Below are positions 1 to 9,486 of a DNA stretch of 64,000 nt, piece after piece; the stretch's first letter is position 1; every line of letters starts with the position of its first letter. Both the position numbers and the translations under genes were made by a program. Under the pieces are notes generated by a model. That model saw only the letters and a program-made list of their open reading frames with translations, was not told the DNA's origin and did not search any database. Source of the DNA: Lachnospiraceae bacterium (lineage in GTDB: Bacteria > Bacillota > Clostridia > Lachnospirales > Lachnospiraceae); assembly GCA_022799755.1 (NCBI GenBank), contig JAAWOU010000001.1, positions 62,001-126,000 on the forward strand, written 5' to 3'.

Positions 1-1374
1 GGCGCCGTCCACTTTCACCACCGTCCTGGTGGCCTCCCTGTAAAAGGCTTCCGCTGCCTGTGTGACCACGGTCTCCAGAGAGATTCCGTCCTTTTGCAGC
101 TCCGCAGCCATCACGGGACTGAGACTGCCTATATTGGCGGAAAGTTTGTGGCTGTACTTCGTCAGCCGCCGCAGAACCGACTCCATCTGCTTCATTGTAT
201 ACCCGATCAGCTGCTTCCCGGTTTCCGTGGTGATCGTGGTGCTGAATGTCCAGTGATTGTCGCTGCACAGATAGATTTCCTTTTCCGAGAGGACTACCCT
301 CCTGTCCGGCTGGCGCAGTGCGGGATAGAACAGTGCTCCCTGAAAGGGCGTCCAAAGGGACATATTTCTTGTGGGATGAAAAATATACTCCTCCAGATCC
401 ACATGGCTTCCCGCAAAAACCTGACCGAGCCTGTCCATGGTGAACCGAAAGCAGTCCTTTATCAAATCTTCTCTATCCGCTGTATAAAAGCGGGATTTAC
501 GAATGTCGTATTTGGAAATTACGCAATACAGATCAAAATCATCTTGCGAGTCCGATAACTTCGGATAGTATGCACCCAGATTGTTCCGTTGGACAAAATC
601 GTGAAAAGACCAGGGAAGCTCATAATAGATATGGTAATCTTTCAGCCATTTGGGCACATATTTGTCCATGGCTTCATCATAGACCCGGTAAGCATCCCAA
701 AAAAGCATCAGTTTTTCCATTCCCTCTTCGGGACTCTCCACGCCGATGTTGTTCAGCAGTTCATAGAGATACAGAAATGCGTAAGACAGAGAGGTCTGGA
801 GGATCTCTCCCTGCCGCACCTTTGTTCGCCAGGTGAAATAGGTGCGCAGCTGCCCATACCCCATCATCTGATAAGTGGGAAAATAGGCCGAATAGGGCAG
901 CTTCCTTTCACAGTTGTCCTCGAAATCTTTCATGAACATACCCTGTCTGTACAGGAGCCTTGCGTTCTCCTGCTGAATCCGTTTATCGTAGAATTTTGAA
1001 TTGCTGAAAGTCAGACAGCGGCTCTCCCTTGCGATATCCCGCATCTGGTTAAATCTCTCCCGCAGGGGGTCCGGCTCTCTGGGCGGCATCCGGATTTCCG
1101 CGGACTTTAATACAAACTTTCCGACACCCGGCATAGGGCAGGAATCGTATTCGATCTCGTAATAGGGAGTATCCTCCCCAGCGGCAGGCCCACGGTCCGG
1201 CGGCAACGGCCGGCTCTGACCTGAACGGGGCAGAGCCTCCGGCAGCTTCTGTGCGGAATGGCTATCTTCCGCATCAGACACATCCGCCTCGTCAGATGAT
1301 TGACCCTGCCCTGTCTGCTCCTGAATCTGCTCGAACAGCTGAAACGCCTCATAGTCCCTGTCGTATTTGCCCAT
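1..1374 (-). CDS. TerB N-terminal-domain-like protein (3' part runs off window edge)
   Basis: Open minus frame from ATG at 1374 through position 1: MGKYDRDYEAFQLFEQIQEQ...TPYYEIEYDSCPMPGVGKFVLKSAEIRMPPREPDPLRERFNQMRDIAR; resembles TerB_N proteins. Absent from the ORF track because no stop lies in the window. Confidence 0.6.
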   Translation of the reverse strand, partial: MGKYDRDYEAFQLFEQIQEQTGQGQSSDEADVSDAEDSHSAQKLPEALPRSGQSRPLPPDRGPAAGEDTPYYEIEYDSCPMPGVGKFVLKSAEIRMPPREPDPLRERFNQMRDIARESRCLTFSNSKFYDKRIQQENARLLYRQGMFMKDFEDNCERKLPYSAYFPTYQMMGYGQLRTYFTWRTKVRQGEILQTSLSYAFLYLYELLNNIGVESPEEGMEKLMLFWDAYRVYDEAMDKYVPKWLKDYHIYYELPWSFHDFVQRNNLGAYYPKLSDSQDDFDLYCVISKYDIRKSRFYTADREDLIKDCFRFTMDRLGQVFAGSHVDLEEYIFHPTRNMSLWTPFQGALFYPALRQPDRRVVLSEKEIYLCSDNHWTFSTTITTETGKQLIGYTMKQMESVLRRLTKYSHKLSANIGSLSPVMAAELQKDGISLETVVTQAAEAFYREATRTVVKVDGA

Positions 1375-1533
1375 TGCTTCCCCCAAGTATAGCCGGAACG
1401 ACTTCTACTTCCAAACATTTGTTCCATTGTATCAAATATAGACCGGTTCGTCAATCCAAAAATGCGTAAAATAAAGTCCACGCCCCTGCGGGCCTTGAGC
1501 GGGCAGATTCATTTGCCGGAACCCATGGAGCCG

Positions 1534-3150
1534 TCACCTTAGCCGGAATGTCCGCGAGGCAAATCTCCTGCTGACGAAAAAGGCCGCCACAGCACAGACC
1601 CCGACGGCACACATCCAGGGCAGGGCAGCCGTCAGATCTCTGCGCACGAACAAAATCAGCAGCTGAAAGATTCCCTCCAGATACCCCAGAACTTTGAAAA
1701 CCGGACTTTTTGCCGTCATGTCCACGGAGTAGGGCTGTATGAGGTAGTACACAATGCATTCATATGTCTCCCAGAAAACCAGGAATATGATACATACCGC
1801 CGCCAGCTTTACCACCGTGCTCACAGGGAGGCTCAGACCGGACAGAAACAGCAGAAACAAAATATGCAGTACAATGACAGCGGAGGAAACCAGATCCCCT
1901 TTCAGCAGATACAGATACCTTTGCAGCATACTCCTGCGGATAAATGCCGGGGATGCCATATGGTGGTACAGCATGTGGAGATCAATGTTACGGAAATACA
2001 TCTGCATCAGTCTGTCGCCAAAGGCCATGGACGTGGCAAAGGAAATCAGCACCGGTGTATAATCCAGCACGGTGTCCGAAGTCACAGGCAGCCATCCCGC
2101 GCGGATGCCGAGTCCCATAACGGCGCCGATGAAAAACATGGACAGAATCCTGTCCCGCCTCACTTTGCGGATAGCCCTGCCAAACCGCCTGGTAAACGCC
2201 TGCTCTAAGTATCTCTCCGGAGTTTCCTTTTCATGGGCCCTGAAAAATTCCCTGTTTTCCTCCCAGCCCGACTCCAGCAGCCCGTTCTCCTCTTCCCCTG
2301 CGGTACTGCTTTTCACCGTAATCCGAAAGGTTATGGCGCTCTGGCTGGCAAATTTTACCGCGATCTTCTTGTAGTCGGAATACCTCATATGGTAGCCCCA
2401 GCAGGCTGCGGCCAGAATCCCGCACACCGCCCCGGCGGCAAACTGCCAGACAGGAGAAATTGCAATGCTTCCATACAATCCGAGATAAACTCCCACATAG
2501 GCAAGCAAAATCAACGAGTATGCTATGATGCGGCGGATTCTTTTCTCCGGAAGATGACCGTATCTCTTATAGAAGCTTAAGTATACCACATTGCCGCCCA
2601 GCATGCACAAAAGCTTAAACAGCACCAGCGCACCCACCATCCCCCAATCGCAGAACAGGAAATACAGTACCGGAAAGAGCATGAAACAGTGGAAGAACGC
2701 GTTCTTTGCCGCCTTGTAGCGATAGTATGAAACGGGATCCACCATAAAATGTGTTAAAAATGTGTAATCTTCCGCAGAGGATTTGAACAGCCCGCACTCT
2801 ATTATTGCTCCGGCCAGGCATTTTACCAGGATAAAGAGCACGAGGAAGACCCCTGTCCCCACCTGCTCCTCTGCCAGAAACAGATGCGGAACCACATAGA
2901 GCAAAACGAAAGTACCGATGTTATTGGCCAGAGCCGACTTTACAAAGCCAAAGGCCAGACTGAATAAACTCCATATCTTTTTGAGCCGGTATCGACTGTA
3001 CCAGGAGGTATGTACTATTTTTCCCAGCACAGGCAGCCTGCTCAGATAATACAGAAACGCGTTGATCTGAATGACCAGATAGATCTCTCCATAGGCCCAA
3101 AAACGGCCGGAAAACCGTTCGGCTGTCTGCATGTCTTTCTTCCCATTCAC
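1534..3150 (-). CDS. Polytopic membrane protein, likely ABC exporter permease
   Basis: 538 aa, many hydrophobic segments; overlaps the upstream ABC ATPase gene by 4 bp. Confidence 0.65.
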   Translation of the reverse strand: MNGKKDMQTAERFSGRFWAYGEIYLVIQINAFLYYLSRLPVLGKIVHTSWYSRYRLKKIWSLFSLAFGFVKSALANNIGTFVLLYVVPHLFLAEEQVGTGVFLVLFILVKCLAGAIIECGLFKSSAEDYTFLTHFMVDPVSYYRYKAAKNAFFHCFMLFPVLYFLFCDWGMVGALVLFKLLCMLGGNVVYLSFYKRYGHLPEKRIRRIIAYSLILLAYVGVYLGLYGSIAISPVWQFAAGAVCGILAAACWGYHMRYSDYKKIAVKFASQSAITFRITVKSSTAGEEENGLLESGWEENREFFRAHEKETPERYLEQAFTRRFGRAIRKVRRDRILSMFFIGAVMGLGIRAGWLPVTSDTVLDYTPVLISFATSMAFGDRLMQMYFRNIDLHMLYHHMASPAFIRRSMLQRYLYLLKGDLVSSAVIVLHILFLLFLSGLSLPVSTVVKLAAVCIIFLVFWETYECIVYYLIQPYSVDMTAKSPVFKVLGYLEGIFQLLILFVRRDLTAALPWMCAVGVCAVAAFFVSRRFASRTFRLR

Positions 3151-3935
3151 TCTCGCCGCCTCCCCTCCGGAGAACTGTCGCGCCGCTTTTCTTTCGCGCT
3201 CTTTCCCCCTTTCTCCTGAGAATTTTCCGCCTCTTTCCCCGGTTTCTCCTGCAGGGCTTGAATGATATAATCCTCAAATTCCTTGTCCCGCAGGCCGGAC
3301 TCTTTTGCCGCCTCCAGCACACCCTCCCGCAGGAGCACGATCTCGTCGCTCATATCCTGGGCCAGCTGCATGATATGGGTTGCCATGATGATTATGTGTC
3401 CCTCTTTCATGCTCAGCAGCAGTTTCTTGATATCGTGGGAGACAATGATATCAAAGGATGACAGCGGCTCATCCAGCAGAATCACTTTCGGGCTGCGGAT
3501 CAGGCAGCACATAAGCTGCAGTTTATTCTTCATCCCATAGGAATAGTTCTTAATCAGCTTATGGCGATCCTCCTCGTCAATTCGCACCAGCTCAAAATAG
3601 GAATCAATGGTTGCCGCCAGCTCCCTTTCCCAGTTCAGCTTCACGAAAAAGTGGATAAATTCGTAGCCTGTAAGAAAGTCCGGCAGTACAGGCGAAGCCG
3701 AGACAATGCCCACGTCCTCAAAAGTCAGAGGACGGGGAATACCGTTGTCCTCTAAAACCACTTCCCCACCCTCAAAAAACAGATCTCCGCTGATACAGCG
3801 AAACAGTGTGGTCTTCCCCGCCCCGTTTCTTCCCAGGACGCTGTAAATGGAGCCTTCCTGAAACGCAAAGACAGCGTAGTCCAGGACGGTCTTTTTGTCA
3901 AAATGTTTGTACAGATTTCTGATACAAAGCCGCAT
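3147..3935 (-). CDS. ABC transporter ATP-binding protein
   Basis: Walker A GRNGAGKTT, Walker B VILLDEPLSSFD, H-loop ATHIMQLA. Confidence 0.9.
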   Translation of the reverse strand: MRLCIRNLYKHFDKKTVLDYAVFAFQEGSIYSVLGRNGAGKTTLFRCISGDLFFEGGEVVLEDNGIPRPLTFEDVGIVSASPVLPDFLTGYEFIHFFVKLNWERELAATIDSYFELVRIDEEDRHKLIKNYSYGMKNKLQLMCCLIRSPKVILLDEPLSSFDIIVSHDIKKLLLSMKEGHIIIMATHIMQLAQDMSDEIVLLREGVLEAAKESGLRDKEFEDYIIQALQEKPGKEAENSQEKGGKSAKEKRRDSSPEGRRRE

Positions 3936-4415
3936 GAATAATCCTCCTATTCCAGTTCCGTCTCTTCACTCCCAAGCCCCCGCGGGGGAGCAATTTTCAG
4001 CTGCACAGTACACATCTGAAAATTCTCCCGGGCATGGCCGTTTTGAGACTGTTTTGGTTTTGCTATTGACTTTTTTGCCGGCCTTATTTAAAGTCGTCAT
4101 GCGCCTGCGCAGACTGAACGGCTATTGAAAGATGTTGGCACCTGCGTTCAAAGCAATCGCTTCGACTGTCTGGTTTTTATTTTACATCAAGCGGCACTTG
4201 ATTTCAAGCGGCGCATATTCACAGAAAGTTAAGTGAAAGTCCTGTGTTACTGTTCAAGGATAGTTCCGCGAAGTGTTTTCGTGCGCATTTTGCATGACAA
4301 TCAAGAGACAGCAGGCCTGTGTTTCTCTACCTGATCCGCATACCGGAACCGGATCCTCCTGTTAGATCAAAAAATAATATTAAGTATTGCTTATATTTAT
4401 GCGACAATATGCCTA

Positions 4416-4444
4416 TTGAATTCAAGTAATTCTTGATATATAAT
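4416..4444 (+). promoter_or_regulatory. Putative sigmaA-type promoter of the XRE regulator
   Basis: TTGAAT - 17 bp - TATAAT, about 28 bp upstream of ATG 4472, with GGGAGG RBS. Confidence 0.5.
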
Positions 4445-4471
4445 ACCAATTAAGCTTAAGGGAGGTGCTCT

Positions 4472-5323
4472 ATGAACTATTCGATTATCGGAGAACAGAT
4501 CCAGAAATATAGAAAAGAAGCGCAGCTCACCCAAAAGGAACTGGGGGAGGCGCTGGGCGTCAGCAGTTCGGCGGTCTCCCAATGGGAGACCGGAGGTACG
4601 CCGGATATCTCTCTCATTCCCTCTATCGCGGACAGGCTGGGCGTAAGTATCAATGTTTTGTTCGGACGGGAAGACATCACACTGGATAATATACAGGAGG
4701 TCCTGCCCCACTATATCGCATCCCTGCCGGAGGCAAAGCGGCTGAAAGAGCTCTGTCACCTTATGTGGGCGGCAGTAAAAAAGGAAAACCTGGAGCTGAA
4801 TGCGATTTCCGAAAGCATTTCATACAATTACAACGTCTACTACGGAACGGATCAGGGCATTCTCTTGGGCATTGATTCGGAAAAGCTGTCCTGTATCTCT
4901 CTGTTTCCGGAGCCTGAGGATGGATACGAATCACTCTTTGCCTCAGACGAGGCATACCGCGGGCTGTTCTCGACGCTTTCTAAGCCCAATGCCCTTGAAT
5001 TGCTGAAGCTCTTGCATCAAAGACCTATCAAGCACTGCACGTCAGATGTCGTCGCAAAACGCCTGGGAATCGGCCTGGAGGAAACCCAGACGCTTCTCGC
5101 AGAATTCAGCAAGCTTCAGCTGGTCAGTGAACTGGAGCTGGAGACAGAAAGCGGAGATACCAAAGTGTATATCGTCAACGCCTTGGGCACCATTGTGCCC
5201 TTTCTCTACACCGCACACATGATCGTGGAGAAATACGGCGACATTTCTCTGCTTGCAAACAAAAGGGAAGTTCCTCTTCTGCGGAAAGCGGCCAAGACGG
5301 GCAAAGGAGTGCAGAATCCATGA
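4472..5323 (+). CDS. XRE-family helix-turn-helix transcriptional regulator
   Basis: N-terminal HTH_3: IQKYRKEAQLTQKELGEALGVSSSAVSQWETGGTPDISLIPSIADRLGVS. Confidence 0.85.
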   Translation: MNYSIIGEQIQKYRKEAQLTQKELGEALGVSSSAVSQWETGGTPDISLIPSIADRLGVSINVLFGREDITLDNIQEVLPHYIASLPEAKRLKELCHLMWAAVKKENLELNAISESISYNYNVYYGTDQGILLGIDSEKLSCISLFPEPEDGYESLFASDEAYRGLFSTLSKPNALELLKLLHQRPIKHCTSDVVAKRLGIGLEETQTLLAEFSKLQLVSELELETESGDTKVYIVNALGTIVPFLYTAHMIVEKYGDISLLANKREVPLLRKAAKTGKGVQNP

Positions 5324-5446
5324 CCAGATATATAACCTTTCGTCTGCGGTAGTCTATGGGCGTGTAATGATCTCTACGGTCTTTTCCATAGACACCGTAA
5401 AAAGCCTTTTGACCGGCCGGATACCGCTTTCCGAATCCGGATAAAA

Positions 5447-5472
5447 ACGACAGGGCTGTCATGCCCTGTCGT
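5447..5472. terminator. Hairpin between convergent genes
   Basis: ACGACAGGGC-TGTCAT-GCCCTGTCGT, perfect 10 bp stem between converging XRE and cotJC genes. Confidence 0.6.
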
Positions 5473-5503
5473 CTCCGTTTTCGCAATATCCCTCAGATCC
5501 GGT

Positions 5504-6142
5504 TTAATTCTTGCAGCCGCAGTCCGGCTTGTCATTGCAGTCCTCACATTTGTCGAAAGCCGGGTTGAACGCATAGAAGTTCCTGCTGTCAAGCCTATCC
5601 TGTACCATGCGCAGGGCTTCGCCAAATCTCTGGAAATGAACCACCTCCCGCATACGCAGGAACTTGATGGGTTCGCAGACATCAGGGTCTTTTACCAGCC
5701 GCAGAATGTTGTCGTAGGTGGCGCGGGCCTTTTGCTCTGCCGCCATATCCTCCATCAGGTCAGTTATCGGGTCGCCCTTTACCTGAAATTCACAGGCATT
5801 AAATGGTACTCCGCCCGCCGCCTGAGGCCATACGCCGATGGTATGATCCACATAGTAATTCGCAAAGCCGCTCTTCTCAATCTCCTCCATGGAAAGATTT
5901 CTCGTCAATTGATGAACGATAGAGGCAACCATCTCCAGATGGGCCAGCTCCTCGGTACCGATATCCGTAAGCAGTCCCGCCACCTCTTTGTAGGGGATGG
6001 AGTAGCGCTGGGACAGGTAGCGCATGCTGGCTCCCATCTCACCGTCCGGTCCGCCGTACTGGGAGATAATAGCCTGGGCCAGCATGGCATTGGGCTCCTT
6101 GATGTTCACGGGGAATTCCAGTCTCTTCTCATAACTCCACAT
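5504..6142 (-). CDS. cotJC: Spore coat protein CotJC / manganese catalase family
   Basis: MWSYEKRLEFPVNIKEPNAMLAQAIISQYGGPDGEMGASMRYLSQRYSIP; characteristic CotJC N-terminus. Confidence 0.93.
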   Translation of the reverse strand: MWSYEKRLEFPVNIKEPNAMLAQAIISQYGGPDGEMGASMRYLSQRYSIPYKEVAGLLTDIGTEELAHLEMVASIVHQLTRNLSMEEIEKSGFANYYVDHTIGVWPQAAGGVPFNACEFQVKGDPITDLMEDMAAEQKARATYDNILRLVKDPDVCEPIKFLRMREVVHFQRFGEALRMVQDRLDSRNFYAFNPAFDKCEDCNDKPDCGCKN

Positions 6143-6406
6143 TTACACACACGCTCCTTCCCAGGGCAGGGGCGCTGCCCCCCATCTCCATTCCTTGCTG
6201 CTCTCGGCATATCTGGTGTTCAGCGGATAGTATTTCTGAGAGAATTCTCTCTCCATCTGGAGTTTGATCCGATTGTAATGATTGAAGTACTCCATGGCTT
6301 TCACGTCATGGGGATGGGTGTCCAGGTACAGAACCAGTTCCGTCAGGACAAAATCTGCGATTCCAATGTCTCTCAAAAGCTGCTCCTTGTCTCCCATTAT
6401 ACGCAT
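6143..6406 (-). CDS. cotJB: Spore coat protein CotJB
   Basis: Small protein directly upstream of cotJC; LLRDIGIADFVLTELVLYLDTHPHDVKAMEYFNHYN. Confidence 0.9.
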   Translation of the reverse strand: MRIMGDKEQLLRDIGIADFVLTELVLYLDTHPHDVKAMEYFNHYNRIKLQMEREFSQKYYPLNTRYAESSKEWRWGAAPLPWEGACV

Positions 6407-6579
6407 CTCCTTCCTGTGAAAGGCTTATCCAGCTCAGGAAATACGGTTCCCGCGCAATACGCTTTCTCCAAATCATCATACAAGCGCTCGAAATTCTGCC
6501 AGGGCACATAGGCCATTGCAACCGGAAACTCCTCAAAATTCTTGTCTTTGCATTTTTCGTGCATTTTGAGTCCTTTCAT
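6397..6579 (-). CDS. cotJA: Spore coat associated protein CotJA
   Basis: 60 aa, PVAMAYVPWQNFERLYDDLEKAYCAGTVFPELDKPFTGRRCV, typical CotJA, overlaps cotJB. Confidence 0.88.
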   Translation of the reverse strand: MKGLKMHEKCKDKNFEEFPVAMAYVPWQNFERLYDDLEKAYCAGTVFPELDKPFTGRRCV

Positions 6580-6660
6580 AGCTTTTATTTTGCTTGATAT
6601 TATGATATGAAGAAAGCCGGAAACTGTGAGAAAGAAAGCTTTTCCGAAACCGTTTCCTTT

Positions 6661-7539
6661 TTATCTGGATTCCCCCATAAAGAAAAGCGCTATGGTTCCG
6701 GGACCGGAATGGGCTCCGATGGTAGGGCCGATATGGCTGATCAGGAAATTTTGGATGCCGAATCTCTCCCGAATCAGATCCCTGACATATTCCGCATCCT
6801 CCAGCGCATCCCCATGGCTGATGAACACATAGTCCTCTTTGTTCTCCTCGGTCCACGATCCCATCTTCTCTCCCATGTAGTCCACCAGGGCGCTCAGGGA
6901 CTTCTTACGGCCTCTCACCTTACCGATGAGAATCAGATGGCCCTCGTCATCTACATGGAGCTTTGGTTTAATGGAAATCATAGTTCCCAGCACTGCGGCT
7001 GTCTTGCTGACCCGTCCGCCCCGATAAAGATGGAACAAATCGTCCACCGTAAATACATGAGTGAAATTCAGCGCATGCTCTGTCAGCCACTGCGCCGTCT
7101 CCTCCATGGATTTCCCGGCATCCCGCATTCTCACGGCCTTGTGCACAAACAGCCCCTCGCCCAATGAGGCGCTCAGACTGTCCACCACCATGATTTTTAC
7201 GTCCGGGCGCTCTTGTGCCAGCTCTGCGGCGGCCATGCGGATATTGCTGCAGGTACCGCTTAAGCCCGAGGAAAAGGCCAGGTAAAGAAACTCTCTCTCC
7301 GGGCAGTCATCGATGTATTCCTCCAGCTGTTCTCTGGCCTCAGAGGGGTTTATCTGGGATGTGGTGGGCATCTTACCCTCCTGCCGCATCATGGCATAGA
7401 ACTGCTTCCAGTCCAATTGCTTTTCCCTGCCGTAGGTAACTCCGTCCAATATATAACTGATAGGCAGGCAGCCCACATTGTGCTCTTTCAGATATTCCCC
7501 CGGCAGATCCGCCGTGCTGTCTGTGATGATTTTGAACAT
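6661..7539 (-). CDS. DegV family fatty-acid-binding protein
   Basis: FKIITDSTADLPGEYLKEHNVGCLPISY; central SSGLSGT and C-terminal HIGPTIGAHSGPGTIALFF. Confidence 0.93.
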   Translation of the reverse strand: MFKIITDSTADLPGEYLKEHNVGCLPISYILDGVTYGREKQLDWKQFYAMMRQEGKMPTTSQINPSEAREQLEEYIDDCPEREFLYLAFSSGLSGTCSNIRMAAAELAQERPDVKIMVVDSLSASLGEGLFVHKAVRMRDAGKSMEETAQWLTEHALNFTHVFTVDDLFHLYRGGRVSKTAAVLGTMISIKPKLHVDDEGHLILIGKVRGRKKSLSALVDYMGEKMGSWTEENKEDYVFISHGDALEDAEYVRDLIRERFGIQNFLISHIGPTIGAHSGPGTIALFFMGESR

Positions 7540-7710
7540 ATGATAACCTTGCCTTTCTCTGATTAATCAATTTGTTTGACTTTACCACAAAATCCGTCCC
7601 CTGTCAAATCCTGTCACTCGGTGTCATCTGCCGCAGTCTCGGGCCGGATACCGTTCACGAGTAGCTGCGCGAGTTTTTCCTGAGCCGGATACCCAAAATG
7701 AGAAAGGGGA

Positions 7711-7737
7711 AGAACCGCCCTTACTGGGGCGGTTCTT
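7711..7737 (-). terminator. Hairpin at the 3' end of the flotillin gene
   Basis: AGAACCGCCC ... GGGGCGGTTCT with the stop codon in the loop. Confidence 0.6.
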
Positions 7738-9223
7738 TCTCCGATTTTGTTCCTTTTGCCAGCGCGGCTTTTCCCGCCAGAAATCCGGACAGCACCGCCT
7801 GTAAATCCACCCCTGTGGATTCTTTCAGACCGTCAGTCACCTGTACCACAGTTCCCATGATATCTTTCATGAGCTTGGTGGAATTGCCGTCGCCGTACAT
7901 GGTAATTCTGTCAACGCTTGCAAGAGGCTCCGCGGCGTTTCTGACTACCTCGGGCAATGCCTTAAAGTACATTTCCAGTACGGCAGCCTCTCCCATCTTT
8001 GCCATGGCCTCCGCCTTTTTCTCAATACCCTCCGCTTCCGCCACGGCCTTTGCCCGAATTGCCTCCGCCTCGGCCAGACCCTTGGTGCGGATACCGTCGG
8101 CTTCCTGCTCCATGGTATAGCGTTTTGCCTCCGCCTGGGCTTTCATGGCCTCGGCTTCCTTTTCGGTCTCGAACTTCTTGGCTTCGGCTTCCCGCTGACG
8201 TTCATACAGACCGGCGTCCGCCTGCTGCTGTTTCGCGAATCTTTCTGCCTCCGCTTTTTTCTTGACCTGGGCATCCAGAGCCTGTTCCATTACCTCGGCT
8301 TCCCGCTGCTTGAGCTGAATCTCTTTCTCCTGCTTGGCGATGTTGGCATTGGCCGTGGTAATCTCGACGGTTTTGCGCTGTTCCTCCTCCTGAATGCGGT
8401 ATGCGGCATCCGCCTCGGCCTGCTTGATATCGGCTTCCCGCTTCAGCTCCGCTTTCCGTATGGCCAGGTCGTTCTGCTTCTTTGCGATCTCCGTGGCGGC
8501 ATTTACCTCCGCCTCGTTGGACTCCCGCTTGGCATTGGCCTGTGCTTTGGCAATCTCTTTCTCGCTCTCCGCCCGGGAGATGGCCGCATTCTTCTGGATC
8601 TTGACGATATTGTCCACGCCCAGATTCTCAATGACTCCGTTGCCGTCCACAAAATTCTGAACGTTGAAGCTGATAATGTCAAGTCCCATGGCCGCCAGGT
8701 CCGGCTCCGCGTTTTCCTTTACCAGCGTGGCGAACTTCTGTCTATCGGAAACCATCTCCTCCAGAGCCATTTTGCCCACGATCTCACGCACATTGCCCTC
8801 CAGCACTTCCCTGGCCACATGTCCGATATATTCCGCGTTTTTATTCAGGAAATTCTGTGCCGCCAGCTTCAGACGCTCTTCATTGTCGCTGATTTTTACA
8901 TTCACCGTGGCGTCTACATTGATGTTTATGTAGTCTGCCGTGGGGACGGCATTGGAGGTCTTCACATCAATGGGAATCAGCTGTAAGTTCAATTCATCCT
9001 TTCTCTCCAGAAAAGGAATCTTGATACCCGCCTTTCCGATGAGTACTTTAGGATTTTTTCGAAGCCCTGAAATGATCATTGCCGTATCCGGGGGCGCCTT
9101 CACATACCCCGTCAGGAAGATCAGCAGCAATAGCACCATAGCCCCGCCCAGGATTAGCGCAAAAAATGGAAATCCACCGGAAGCGGCGCCGAGAACCGCA
9201 ATACCCAACACACCTTTCATCAT
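7721..9223 (-). CDS. Flotillin-like SPFH-domain protein
   Basis: N-terminal membrane segment, SPFH domain, long Ala/Glu/Lys-rich coiled coil (EAEAKKFETEKEAEAMKAQAEAKRYTMEQEADGIRTKGLAEAEAIRAKAVAEAEGIEKKAEAMAKMGEAA). Confidence 0.92.
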   Translation of the reverse strand: MMKGVLGIAVLGAASGGFPFFALILGGAMVLLLLIFLTGYVKAPPDTAMIISGLRKNPKVLIGKAGIKIPFLERKDELNLQLIPIDVKTSNAVPTADYININVDATVNVKISDNEERLKLAAQNFLNKNAEYIGHVAREVLEGNVREIVGKMALEEMVSDRQKFATLVKENAEPDLAAMGLDIISFNVQNFVDGNGVIENLGVDNIVKIQKNAAISRAESEKEIAKAQANAKRESNEAEVNAATEIAKKQNDLAIRKAELKREADIKQAEADAAYRIQEEEQRKTVEITTANANIAKQEKEIQLKQREAEVMEQALDAQVKKKAEAERFAKQQQADAGLYERQREAEAKKFETEKEAEAMKAQAEAKRYTMEQEADGIRTKGLAEAEAIRAKAVAEAEGIEKKAEAMAKMGEAAVLEMYFKALPEVVRNAAEPLASVDRITMYGDGNSTKLMKDIMGTVVQVTDGLKESTGVDLQAVLSGFLAGKAALAKGTKSEKEPPQ

Positions 9224-9486
9224 ACTTTACTCTCCTTTCCGGAATCGTATTCCTCAGGGCTGCTCTGCAGCCCTGTCATCATTATATAGTGCAGGCTTTT
9301 CAGCCGCAAGCCGCAATCTGGTACATTAACGGTTCATACCGATATGGAAAGTGCACGTTTTCGTCTATTTTATCATATCTTGTGCTTTAAGACAATTACA
9401 ATTGTTGTTATTACCTGCTTTTTCGTTGCAGTATCGGTACTTTCGTGCAAAATGCGCACGAAAACACCTGACGGACTTGCCGGACT

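Noticed and set aside
1107-1481. 124-aa minus-strand ORF
   Set aside because: Overlaps the TerB_N-like coding frame in a different phase; Arg-rich shadow ORF.
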